The translations under genes and the position numbers were made by a program. The notes under the pieces are model-generated. The model saw only the letters and a list, made by a program, of their open reading frames with translations, was not told the origin of the DNA and ran no database searches. Positions 1-5,805 of a stretch of DNA of 7,632 nucleotides are shown here, piece after piece. Source of the stretch: JBGPIK01 sp041484845 (GTDB taxonomy: Bacteria > Desulfobacterota > Binatia > UBA9968); assembly GCA_041484845.1 (NCBI GenBank), contig JBGPIK010000334.1, positions 1 to 7,632 of the forward strand. Reading direction: 5' to 3'. How positions within the stretch are numbered: the first letter of the stretch is position 1; each line of letters starts with the position of its first letter.

Positions 1-594
1 AATAAGTTGATTGAGGATCTCGCTCTGCTCCAGCTGGGCTTTGAAGACATCCTGTTGAGTCACTCTGCCGACCCGATAACGTGATTCAGTCGCACCGATA
101 AGGGTCTTCATGATGTCCAATTGTTCGCGGAGAATCTCGATCGATCTTTGCGCCAAAAAGAGATCGGCATAAGCCATCTTGACCATCGATATAATCTCTC
201 GCTCCTTGGCCCGAAGCTCCTGATCAACGACTTTCGCTTCCTGCTCCGCAATTTTCTCCTTTAGGCCGAGCTTGCCGAAAAAGGGTAACTTCTGCCGGAT
301 TCCTATCGAGTTGGTGTCGGCTTGATTTAAATTTGTCGGTTGGGAAAGCGGCACGCCGTTTAACTGGATCGCGATCTCCGGGTCTTCGAGATATGGGGCC
401 TGCTTTGCCCGAGCAGAAGCGACCTCCAGACGCTGTTGCATCAATTGGATTTCCGGGTTTTTGGCAATCGCTTCGGCAACGGCTTCAGGCAAGGTTAGCG
501 GCGTTTGGGCGAATGCCGCATGCCCCATTAGGCTCGACAGCGCCATAAAGCTGGCAAGAATCTGGCAACTAGATCGCCTCAATAATCGCAACAT
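1..594 (-). CDS. TolC/CusC-family outer-membrane efflux channel, N-terminal part (cut by window edge)
   Basis: This is the outer-membrane channel of a tripartite efflux or type I export system, which joins a periplasmic adaptor and an inner-membrane pump to the outside. The 198 codons present start at ATG 594, with GGAAG five bases upstream. Residues 1-29 form a signal peptide (basic start, hydrophobic core, probable cleavage AFA|Q30). The mature part opens with the family's first helix (LTLPEAVAEAIAKNPEIQ, 33-50). It continues through a strand with the IRQKLPFFGKL stretch (99-109), which resembles heavy-metal RND channels such as CusC/CzcC. Next comes a long amphipathic helical hairpin containing SRYRVGRVTQQDVFKAQLEQ (171-190), the typical RY..G....DV..AQ repeat end. 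Roughly the second half, including the second repeat, lies outside the window. A small His-rich secreted protein is encoded 200 nt upstream on the same strand. Family assignment is firm; the metal substrate is inferred from the FGKL motif and the neighbour. Confidence 0.93.
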   Translation of the reverse strand, partial: MLRLLRRSSCQILASFMALSSLMGHAAFAQTPLTLPEAVAEAIAKNPEIQLMQQRLEVASARAKQAPYLEDPEIAIQLNGVPLSQPTNLNQADTNSIGIRQKLPFFGKLGLKEKIAEQEAKVVDQELRAKEREIISMVKMAYADLFLAQRSIEILREQLDIMKTLIGATESRYRVGRVTQQDVFKAQLEQSEILNQLI

Positions 595-794
595 AAAATC
601 TTCCTTTTATCGAAAGGTATTGTAGTTCTCCAAAGTACGGCCGGATTTAGATGCCGCAGCCGATAATTCACTCTTCTCAGTTGGCCGGGAGATGATCTCT
701 GCGCATGACCCGCCAGAGGCACACCAAGCCGTGCATTCGAGCCAGCTGGATTTCCAGTTGACTCGCAAGTACGAGTGCAAAATCGCAAAGACTT

Positions 795-1181
795 TTAGAT
801 GCGGAAGACCGAGTTGAAGATATAAAGCGGCGGTTGATCGTCAGCGATGGAGTTAGCCCCGGGCGGGCGTTCGGCGGTAAGCGTCCGAATTTCCGTTACG
901 ACTTGTTCGCCGATGATCGGGAATGTATGTAGATCGCCAACTAAGGAATGTGTCTGAGACGGCTCAGGAGCTAATGAAACAAAGCGGTCACGTAGGGATC
1001 TGCAGTTCTCCTCTTGAGCTTCGGCGTGCGACGTTTGTACGAGGCCGGCGGCCTGAATGCCGCTGTGATCGTGCGCGCCATGTGGAGCGGTCGTTCCAAT
1101 ACAGGCATGCGCTACAGTGACGGCAAGAAACAAAATCCCAGCAAAAACGGCGACAGCAATGTGAAAACGGGGGTTTTTCAT
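795..1181 (-). CDS. Small secreted His-rich hypothetical protein upstream of the efflux channel
   Basis: I do not recognise a named family. The 128-residue product has a clear export signal (MKNPRF, then a hydrophobic core at about 8-25) ending near AHA|C27. The sequence before Cys27 is a poor lipobox, so signal peptidase I cleavage is more likely than lipidation. Just after it, PHGAHDHSG (33-41) gives three His in six residues, and a second Cys is at 60. The tail is Pro-rich then hydrophobic (QPPLYIFNSVFRI, 116-128). Small periplasmic proteins with His clusters are common at the head of metal-efflux operons, and this gene precedes a TolC/CusC-like gene in the same direction. A periplasmic metal-binding role is therefore a reasonable guess, but it is inference. 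The start has no clear Shine-Dalgarno sequence, which lowers confidence. In favour of a real gene are the convincing signal peptide and the lack of a competing gene on the other strand. Confidence 0.55.
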   Translation of the reverse strand: MKNPRFHIAVAVFAGILFLAVTVAHACIGTTAPHGAHDHSGIQAAGLVQTSHAEAQEENCRSLRDRFVSLAPEPSQTHSLVGDLHTFPIIGEQVVTEIRTLTAERPPGANSIADDQPPLYIFNSVFRI

Positions 1182-1279
1182 TTTTTGTCGCCGAATATTA
1201 GAAGCGCACTTCTCTCAAGCGATTTAACATTCGATTCACCTTCGTACCGCCTAAAGCAGCAATACTTATACCAGCACCA

Positions 1280-1309
1280 TTTATATATCACTAGAAACGC
1301 TTATTGCAA
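1280..1309 (-). promoter_or_regulatory. Possible sigma-70-type promoter for the His-rich protein/efflux unit
   Basis: On the minus strand TTGCAA (1309-1304) is followed after 18 bases by TATAAA (1285-1280), in the most AT-rich part of the gap. It would give a leader of about 90 nt before ATG 1181. The -35 box matches the consensus at 4 of 6 positions and the -10 at 5 of 6. AT-rich DNA produces such matches by chance, so this is only a candidate. Confidence 0.3.
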
Positions 1310-1536
1310 ATTTTACTATCCCGCCGTTCTTAACCCGCGTATCGGTTAGACAGTCAATTCCTCTTAGACATTACCAAAGCGCAAAGTGACGATCGTTAGA
1401 TGCACAACATCCTTCTCATGCCGCAGCACCGATTCGAACTCTACAGTTTGAGAATATGTTCCCGGTAAATTCCTGAAGCTGAGAATCACCGCCGCGCTTG
1501 TAGGTGCATTCTAAAGGGCAAAAAGCCAACCAAGAG

Positions 1537-1552
1537 TGGCACGCAATCTGCT
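1537..1552 (+). promoter_or_regulatory. Sigma-54 (RpoN) -24/-12 promoter candidate for the radical SAM/Rid operon
   Basis: The sequence TGGCACGCAATCTGCT matches the sigma-54 consensus TGGCACG-N4-TTGCW at every fixed position except one (C instead of the first T of TTGC). The invariant GG (1538-1539) and GC (1550-1551) have the required spacing. Transcription would start near 1563, giving a leader of about 60 nt before ATG 1623, which carries a good AGAGGA at 1609-1614. It sits in a non-coding gap and points to the adjacent gene. The activator and its binding site are not identified. Confidence 0.55.
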
Positions 1553-1622
1553 CATCCTTGTAATTACTTCGGACATGTAATATTTCAATAGAAACTACTT
1601 ACAACCAAAGAGGAACAACGGC

Positions 1623-3068
1623 ATGAAAATCCTTTTCTTGACTCCGCCCATGCGCAATTGGATCCGTTGGGGCAATAAACACATCGCCTGCAACCCGCTT
1701 CATGCTCACTTGGCGGCTTTTGTGCGGGAAAAGGGGGTCGCTGAAGTCGCTGCGCTCGATTGCCGGGCCCTCGAATTAGATTCGAAGGCAATGATCGAGC
1801 ACATCCGCGAAGCGGCTCCGGACGCGGTTTTTTTCGGAACTCGTCTGGTTACGGACGGCGGTGCAAGCCCGGTGGTTTTTAATTTAGAAGCGATGAATAC
1901 CGTGAAAGAAGCTTTCCCTCGGCTGATTACAATGTTCGGCGGCCTCGGAGTTTCCGCGCTCCCTGAAGATATCATGGCGCTGGCGCCGCAACTCGATTAT
2001 TTGCTGGTAGGAGAAGTGGAATGGACGCTGGTCGAGTTGTTAGAAGCGTTAAAAAGCGAGTCGCCCAAGCTTGCTGAGATTCAGGGACTCACCTTTCGGC
2101 GCGACGGTGAGGTTCATCTCACGCCGCCCCGCTCGCTCATTGACAATTTGAGCGAGCTTCCGATGCCCGCTTATGATCTCTTTCCCATGGACAAATATAT
2201 CGGTTTCACGCAAATCCAGCACTATAACGAAGCCGTAACGAGCCGCGGCTGCGAAGGCGCCTGTACCTTTTGTTATGAATGGGGATTGATCGATCCGCGC
2301 CGTCATGGCGATTTCACCGTGCACCGCACGCGCTCGGGAAAGCTCGTGGCGGATGAACTGGAGTTGCTCAATAAGACGTACGGTGTTCGGGCGCTGAATC
2401 TACTGGACGACGATTTCAATTCCGACCGCCAAAAGATGATTGATCTTCTGGATGAACTGGAGCGGCGAAAGCTCGACATCGAGTGGTTCTTCATGGGAAG
2501 AGCGCGCAATTTGATTCGCGACGCGGACCTGATTCCGCGGATGAGAAAGGCGGGCTGTTACCAGGTTCTATTCGGCATCGAAGCGGGAACCGACGAAGAA
2601 CTCGCCCACATCCACAAGAGCAAGGAGCGCTATACTATAGCGGATTTGAAGGAGCTGGTCCAGTTGCTGAGAAGCAACGACATCGCCACTGTAGGAACCT
2701 ACATGAACGGCTTCTGGGAAGATGACGCGGAAAAGATCAAGCACAGATATCACGTCGTCGACGATATAGATCCGGATTGTGGCGTTTTGATGCTACTGAC
2801 GCCGATGCCCGGCTCGCCCATCTGGCGCCAGGCATTACGCGAAGCGAGGATTGAAAGTCTCGATCTGGAGCATTGGGATGCGATCCACACGACCATGCCC
2901 ACGCAATACCTGTCGCAAAAAGAATTAGGAGAGATTTCGGCGTGGGCGAATCACGAGTTTTTCAGCCGGCCGGAGCGCATCGAGCGAATTCAGCACGGTT
3001 ATACTTCGCCTTACGTGCGCATGAAGTTCGAGACTTATAAAGCCGCCGCTGATTTGATTGACCGCTGA
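1623..3068 (+). CDS. B12-binding-domain radical SAM protein (class B type), substrate unknown
   Basis: The 481-residue protein has the two-domain build of cobalamin-type radical SAM enzymes (BchE/HpnJ/HpnR-like superfamily), cytosolic and oxygen-sensitive in the family. The N-terminal Rossmann-like B12 domain covers about 1-150: MKILFLTPP strand, FGGLGVSALPED (105-116) and DYLLVGEVEWTLVELLEAL (125-143). The classical DxHxxG cobalamin motif is absent, as is usual in this class. The radical SAM core, about 200-400, carries SRGCEGACTFCYEW, whose C210-x3-C214-x2-C217 binds the 4Fe-4S cluster. It also has LLDDDFNSDR (260-269), GIEAGTDE (318-325, SAM-binding strand) and LTPMPGSPIW (392-401). About 80 C-terminal residues follow and match nothing I recognise. 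ATG 1623 has AGAGGA eight bases upstream. The stop is 45 nt before a Rid-family gene, suggesting an operon. Family members methylate unactivated carbons or do cyclisation and other rearrangements. Nothing in this sequence fixes which. Confidence 0.93.
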   Translation: MKILFLTPPMRNWIRWGNKHIACNPLHAHLAAFVREKGVAEVAALDCRALELDSKAMIEHIREAAPDAVFFGTRLVTDGGASPVVFNLEAMNTVKEAFPRLITMFGGLGVSALPEDIMALAPQLDYLLVGEVEWTLVELLEALKSESPKLAEIQGLTFRRDGEVHLTPPRSLIDNLSELPMPAYDLFPMDKYIGFTQIQHYNEAVTSRGCEGACTFCYEWGLIDPRRHGDFTVHRTRSGKLVADELELLNKTYGVRALNLLDDDFNSDRQKMIDLLDELERRKLDIEWFFMGRARNLIRDADLIPRMRKAGCYQVLFGIEAGTDEELAHIHKSKERYTIADLKELVQLLRSNDIATVGTYMNGFWEDDAEKIKHRYHVVDDIDPDCGVLMLLTPMPGSPIWRQALREARIESLDLEHWDAIHTTMPTQYLSQKELGEISAWANHEFFSRPERIERIQHGYTSPYVRMKFETYKAAADLIDR

Positions 3069-3113
3069 TAGAAGCGGGGGCTTCGGCACGGAGGACACCG
3101 CGAGGAGATTATC

Positions 3114-3515
3114 ATGGAAATCGATTTTGTAAATCCCGCGTCCTTGGCGCAACCCAAAGGTTACAGCCATGGCGTAAAGGCCCGAGGCGCCTCCGATTTG
3201 CTTTTTCTCGGCGGACAAGTTGCCTGGGACAAGGACGGTCGTCTAGTGGGCGAAAACAATATCGTCGCGCAATTCGACAAAGCGCTGGAGAATCTTCTCG
3301 TCGTCGTGCGCGATTCTGGAGGCAAGGCAGAGAATATTGTTAAGCTAAATATTTACGTCACTGACAAAGCGGCATACCTTGCGGGTATGAGAGAGGCAGG
3401 GCAAGCGTACCGAAAGCATATGGGCAAACACTTTCCCGCCATGACTCTCGTGGAAGTCAAAAGTCTTTACGAAAGTGGCGCCATGGTGGAGATAGAAGGG
3501 CTCGCCGTTCTATAG
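3114..3515 (+). CDS. Rid (YjgF/YER057c/UK114) family protein without the RidA catalytic arginine
   Basis: The 133-residue protein matches the whole Rid fold, which forms trimers with ligand clefts between subunits. Recognisable blocks are LLFLGGQVAWDKDGRLVG (29-46), FDKALENLLVVVRDSGG (54-70), NIVKLNIYVTD (74-84), FPAMTLVEVKSL (107-118) and the terminal VEIEGLAVL (125-133). True RidA deaminates reactive enamines/imines such as 2-aminoacrylate, using an Arg in the PARS.VEV block. Here that residue is Met110 (PAMTLVEV), as expected for Rid4-Rid7-type subgroups that lack this Arg and deaminase activity. ATG 3114 has GAGGAG (3102-3107) six bases upstream. The gene follows the radical SAM gene by 45 nt, so they are probably co-transcribed. 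The protein could then bind or process an unstable product of that pathway, which is inference. Calling it RidA would be misleading. Confidence 0.93.
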   Translation: MEIDFVNPASLAQPKGYSHGVKARGASDLLFLGGQVAWDKDGRLVGENNIVAQFDKALENLLVVVRDSGGKAENIVKLNIYVTDKAAYLAGMREAGQAYRKHMGKHFPAMTLVEVKSLYESGAMVEIEGLAVL

Positions 3516-3517
3516 TC

Positions 3518-3540
3518 GATCATTTCTTTTCTGAATGGTC
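3518..3540. terminator. Weak hairpin between convergent genes, possible bidirectional terminator
   Basis: GATCATT (3518-3524) can pair with AATGGTC (3534-3540), seven pairs including one G-U, around a T-rich nine-base loop, in the 24-nt gap between two converging stop codons. The stem is AT-rich and there is no clear T-run outside it on either strand. Position is the main argument for a terminator. Confidence 0.25.
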
Positions 3541-4448
3541 TATCCCAGCGCTGGAACGATCTCCCCCATCAGCCTCTCCATGTTCTCCGCTATCGAGTCG
3601 AGCGATGCCGGCCTGGGAATATTGAAATCAATACAGATGTGTTCGACGCCCGCTTCCCGATAGTCGCGGAGCTTCTCGGCAACCAGCGGCCGATTTTCAG
3701 GAACGGCCAGATCCGGGAAAGCATTCCATCGCAAGGTAAGGGCTATGTCCTCGGGCCTGCGACCGTGTTTCGTGGCCGTCTCCCGAACCCGCGCTATTTT
3801 TTCCTTCAGCTCTGAAATCGGCATTCGGCTGGTGGGATGCCAGCCATCCCCATAAGCGGCTACGCGTCGCAGCGCTCGCTCCGAGTTGCCTCCGATCCAG
3901 ATCGGCGGCCCTGATCTTTGCAATGGCTTTGGAAGAAAGACGGAGCGCGGCACGCGGTAGAATTTGCCTTCAAAGCAGCTCTCTTCGGTTGTCCATAGCT
4001 CTCTAAGGACCTGGATGAACTCATCGGCTTGTTGATTTCTATCCTCGATGCCGCGGCCGACGGCGATGAATTCGTCTGCGTTCCATCCTACACCCAAGCC
4101 TAGAATCGTCCGACCGTTGGACAAAAGATCCAGCGTCGCAGTCATTTTGGCGGTGACGGCCGGGCTGCGGTAAGCGGCGACCAGCACGCTCGTTCCCAAC
4201 AGGAGTCTCTCGGTATGTGCGGCAGCGAAGCTCAAAACAATGAGCGGATCATAAGTGTTCTGCATGGGGAACGGCATCTCGCCGCGCGGGTTGCCGGGAT
4301 ATTTTGACACCGGATGCATCGGCCAAAGAAGGCGATCAAGAACCCAGAGCGAGGCAAAGCCCAATGACTCGGCGTTGCGCGCAACCGTGACAATGGCCTG
4401 CGGGCTCGCATAGGGGCCGAAATGAGGTAATGCAATTCCTAACTTCAT
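3540..4448 (-). CDS. LLM-class (luciferase-like) flavin/F420-dependent oxidoreductase
   Basis: The 302-residue protein is a full-length bacterial-luciferase-like TIM barrel. It closely resembles the F420-dependent LLM subfamily whose members open with MKLGIALPHFGPYASP (1-16). Other hallmarks are AESLGFASLWVLDR (26-39), the strand after TERLLLGTSVLV (79-90), DLLSNGRTILGLGVGWNADEF (107-127), PLQRSGPPIWIGGNSERALRR (175-195) and AAYGDGWHP (197-205). Members transfer hydride between F420H2 or FMNH2 and small organic substrates, or act as monooxygenases. The cofactor choice (F420 or FMN) cannot be proved from sequence by eye, and the substrate is unknown. ATG 4448 has AAAGG (4458-4454) five bases upstream. 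The gene converges on the Rid gene with 24 nt between stops, and lies 178 nt downstream of the hemerythrin-like gene on the same strand, so co-transcription is possible but not evident. Confidence 0.94.
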   Translation of the reverse strand: MKLGIALPHFGPYASPQAIVTVARNAESLGFASLWVLDRLLWPMHPVSKYPGNPRGEMPFPMQNTYDPLIVLSFAAAHTERLLLGTSVLVAAYRSPAVTAKMTATLDLLSNGRTILGLGVGWNADEFIAVGRGIEDRNQQADEFIQVLRELWTTEESCFEGKFYRVPRSVFLPKPLQRSGPPIWIGGNSERALRRVAAYGDGWHPTSRMPISELKEKIARVRETATKHGRRPEDIALTLRWNAFPDLAVPENRPLVAEKLRDYREAGVEHICIDFNIPRPASLDSIAENMERLMGEIVPALG

Positions 4449-4560
4449 ATTGACCTTTCAAACATGGATAGAGATTACCAGGCCGCTCGAAAAGAGAGAC
4501 GGGCGGATAGCCGTTCGCCTGGGAGCCGCTATCGCTCGCCTGCTGGATTAGAAGACAAAT

Positions 4561-4603
4561 CCGCGCGATCTTAGATGGATCTTGATTACACTAAAGAGCG
4601 CGG
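4561..4603 (-). terminator. Possible imperfect terminator after the hemerythrin-like gene
   Basis: On the minus strand CCGCGC (4603-4598) can pair with GCGCGG (4566-4561), which is followed by ATTTGTCTTCT. The 31-base loop is long, though GATC-GATC inside could close a small inner hairpin. It lies 24-66 nt after the TAA of the hemerythrin-like gene. The geometry is poor, so this is a low-confidence candidate. Confidence 0.2.
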
Positions 4604-4626
4604 GAATGGAATAATGACAAGTTCCG

Positions 4627-5214
4627 TTACTTGATGCTTGCCTCAAGCGCTTGCACGATGAGGAGATATTTCTCGTGAATTCCTGTTCCCAATTCCCTGG
4701 CCTCGTGTTCTTCGAACGTGCGCAGAAGCTGCTTTTGTTCCTCGGCAGGTATGACATCGTCCGCGATGCGAAAAAGAATTTGATCCTCCTTCTGAATATG
4801 CTCTCTTAGCAGCCGGAGGTAGGCTCTCGCGCCGGTGAGAAGCGATTCCCCTGCCGCTTGATCATTTGCCTCGATCAGCGCCACCGCGGCAAACATCGAC
4901 CGCACATAGGATCTCCCTTCTTCGTGTTCCATCAACATCATGCCGATGGGGCCTCCTTCGTTGGGAATTCCGTGTTCTTCCATCGCGGGGAATAAAATTT
5001 TTTCTTCTTTTAGATGATGACACTGATCCGCGAAGTAACGGACGAAATCAAGAACCTTTTTCCAAGACTCCAATGTATGATCGACTGACTCCCGCGTAAG
5101 TTTCTCCATTATATCGAGGACCCGCTCGATAACTCGGTGTTCATCACTCAACATCTCCGTGGCTCTCTCGAAGCCGCCCGTTACCCCACCGTGCGCCATA
5201 CCGCTCGTTTTCAT
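4627..5214 (-). CDS. Hemerythrin-like (HHE cation-binding) diiron protein
   Basis: The 195-residue protein is a four-helix-bundle hemerythrin-domain protein, predicted cytosolic (no signal peptide or membrane segment). Numbered from ATG 5214, candidate diiron ligands are present in family order: H26 (LSDEHRVIERVL), H67 and E71 (CHHLKEEKILFPAME), H97 (MLMEHEEGRSYVR), and H139 with E143 (LREHIQKEDQILF). This is the H...HxxxE...H...HxxxE pattern. About 17 Gly/Ala-rich residues precede the bundle, and about 45 helical residues follow the last ligand. The domain binds O2, NO or iron, and members act in oxygen or nitrosative-stress handling, iron storage or sensing; which applies here is unknown. 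A GTG six bases upstream (5220) is also in frame, but AAAGGA abuts it with no spacer and sits six bases from ATG 5214, so ATG 5214 is chosen. Confidence 0.92.
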   Translation of the reverse strand: MKTSGMAHGGVTGGFERATEMLSDEHRVIERVLDIMEKLTRESVDHTLESWKKVLDFVRYFADQCHHLKEEKILFPAMEEHGIPNEGGPIGMMLMEHEEGRSYVRSMFAAVALIEANDQAAGESLLTGARAYLRLLREHIQKEDQILFRIADDVIPAEEQKQLLRTFEEHEARELGTGIHEKYLLIVQALEASIK

Positions 5215-5220
5215 CGCCAC

Positions 5221-5226
5221 TCCTTT
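5221..5226 (-). promoter_or_regulatory. Ribosome binding site that fixes the hemerythrin-like start
   Basis: AAAGGA on the minus strand ends directly against GTG 5220 but is six bases from ATG 5214. Only the ATG has workable spacing, which removes two residues from the longest reading. Confidence 0.75.
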
Positions 5227-5229
5227 ATT

Positions 5230-5343
5230 CGTTAAAGTTACCGCGCCTTGCGCTAATGAGCTGCGCTCGTTAAATCACGACTCAACCTTGGCGCTTCGAG
5301 AATCGGTCGTTAGTTTCTCATCATCGAGCTGTTACCCGTTAAA
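5230..5343. repeat. CGTTAAA heptamer repeated three times upstream of the hemerythrin-like gene
   Basis: Exact CGTTAAA copies start at 5230, 5268 and 5337 (TTTAACG when read toward the hemerythrin-like gene). Related CGTTAG at 5308 and CGTTAAC at 5401 lie in the same stretch. Spacings (38, 69, with partial copies between) are irregular. They may be regulator sites in the promoter region, or chance. Confidence 0.3.
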
Positions 5344-5468
5344 GCCGAGCAGAACCCATCTGCAATCAACTGAGCAGGATATGTGCCAGGTTTACACACC
5401 CGTTAACAACGGTGAAATGAAAGATATTGGCTAACCGTATCCCCTAACCCAACCCTAGAGCCGAAATC

Positions 5469-5487
5469 GTGATCGGCGACTGATCAC
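5469..5487. promoter_or_regulatory. Inverted repeat GTGATC-N7-GATCAC, possible operator
   Basis: Perfect 6-bp arms around seven bases make a 19-bp dyad of the size used by dimeric helix-turn-helix regulators. It lies in non-coding DNA about 320 nt upstream of the thiolase start, and a GntR-type regulator is encoded after that gene. No known consensus was matched, so operator function is inference. Confidence 0.3.
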
Positions 5488-5512
5488 TGCTGAATACAGG
5501 CATCCCACCATG

Positions 5513-5537
5513 CAATTTTCCCTATTCATGAAAATTG
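5513..5537. promoter_or_regulatory. Inverted repeat CAATTTTC-N9-GAAAATTG, possible operator
   Basis: Perfect 8-bp AT-rich arms around nine bases sit 26 nt beyond the GTGATC dyad. One extra G-T pair could extend the arms. AT-rich dyads in a gap often mark protein-binding sites, but one repeat of this size somewhere in 7.6 kb could arise by chance. Confidence 0.3.
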
Positions 5538-5799
5538 TTAATTGCCAGCGAGTCTTGAGTTCCAATCTTAGCCGGCCTGGATATCTCTGACCGCCATTCA
5601 CAAGGACCTGGGCCAATGGTATGCTCCTCGGAGGCTGTAGGCAATGGGTTGAGAGGATTCGCCGAGAAACTTTCGCTGCCGCAGCCCGACTCATTTGACG
5701 GCGAGAGTCATCTCAATCGAACGAGTAACTGATCTGCAACGTTTCGCCTTCCGGCGCCGAACGTATGTCCTTGATTGCGGCAACCCCGACGACTGGCAT

Positions 5800-5805
5800 A
5801 GGAAG
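5800..5805 (+). promoter_or_regulatory. Shine-Dalgarno-like AGGAAG touching the thiolase start codon
   Basis: AGGAAG runs straight into ATG 5806, leaving about two bases after the AGGA core, less than the usual 5-9. No other in-frame ATG or GTG is available nearby. Initiation may be weak, or a start further upstream may be used. Confidence 0.4.

Larger units (their letters stand above)
1182..1622. other. Divergent intergenic region between the efflux unit and the radical SAM operon
   Basis: I find no credible gene in these 441 nt; the open frames here are short, unsupported by ribosome sites and unlike known proteins. The part at about 1190-1340 is visibly AT-rich and holds the possible sigma-70 promoter for the leftward unit. 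The right end holds a sigma-54-type element for the rightward unit. An 8-bp palindrome ACGATCGT lies at 1389-1396, about 155 bases upstream of the -12 element, a distance at which sigma-54 activators can bind. Such a short palindrome is weak evidence. Confidence 0.6.
5215..5805. other. Divergent intergenic region between the hemerythrin-like gene and the thiolase gene
   Basis: I find no convincing gene in these 591 nt. It contains three exact copies of CGTTAAA (5230-5236, 5268-5274, 5337-5343) near the hemerythrin-like gene, and two perfect inverted repeats (5469-5487 and 5513-5537) nearer the middle. I could not find a sigma-70 promoter with good boxes for either flanking gene. Positions 5695-5805 are open in frame with the thiolase gene, but this stretch lacks a ribosome site and resembles no part of a thiolase. 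Confidence 0.6.

Noticed and set aside
743..760. Near-palindrome CAGCTGGATTTCCAGTTG in the gap before the TolC-like gene
   Set aside because: One mismatch, no T-run and no link to a promoter; such dyads are expected by chance in several kilobases.
579..788. 69-codon open frame on the minus strand covering the gap before the TolC-like gene
   Set aside because: It overlaps the TolC-like signal-peptide codons in another frame, has a composition unlike a real protein and resembles no family; the gap itself shows nothing else.
1014..1349. 111-codon plus-strand frame over the His-rich protein gene and its promoter gap
   Set aside because: It lacks a ribosome site and family resemblance, and it runs antisense to a frame that has a clear signal peptide.
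1424..1445. tRNA-like T-loop: the reverse strand reads GAGTTCGAATCGG
   Set aside because: The five-base stem needed on either side of the loop does not pair, and no acceptor, D or anticodon arm fits around it.
4506..4533. GATAGC-N16-GCTATC inverted repeat between the hemerythrin-like and LLM genes
   Set aside because: Short arms with a long spacer and no T-run; not a credible terminator or operator on its own.
5159..5434. 91-codon plus-strand frame overlapping the start of the hemerythrin-like gene
   Set aside because: Half of it is antisense to a well-supported gene and the rest is the promoter gap; no ribosome site or family similarity.
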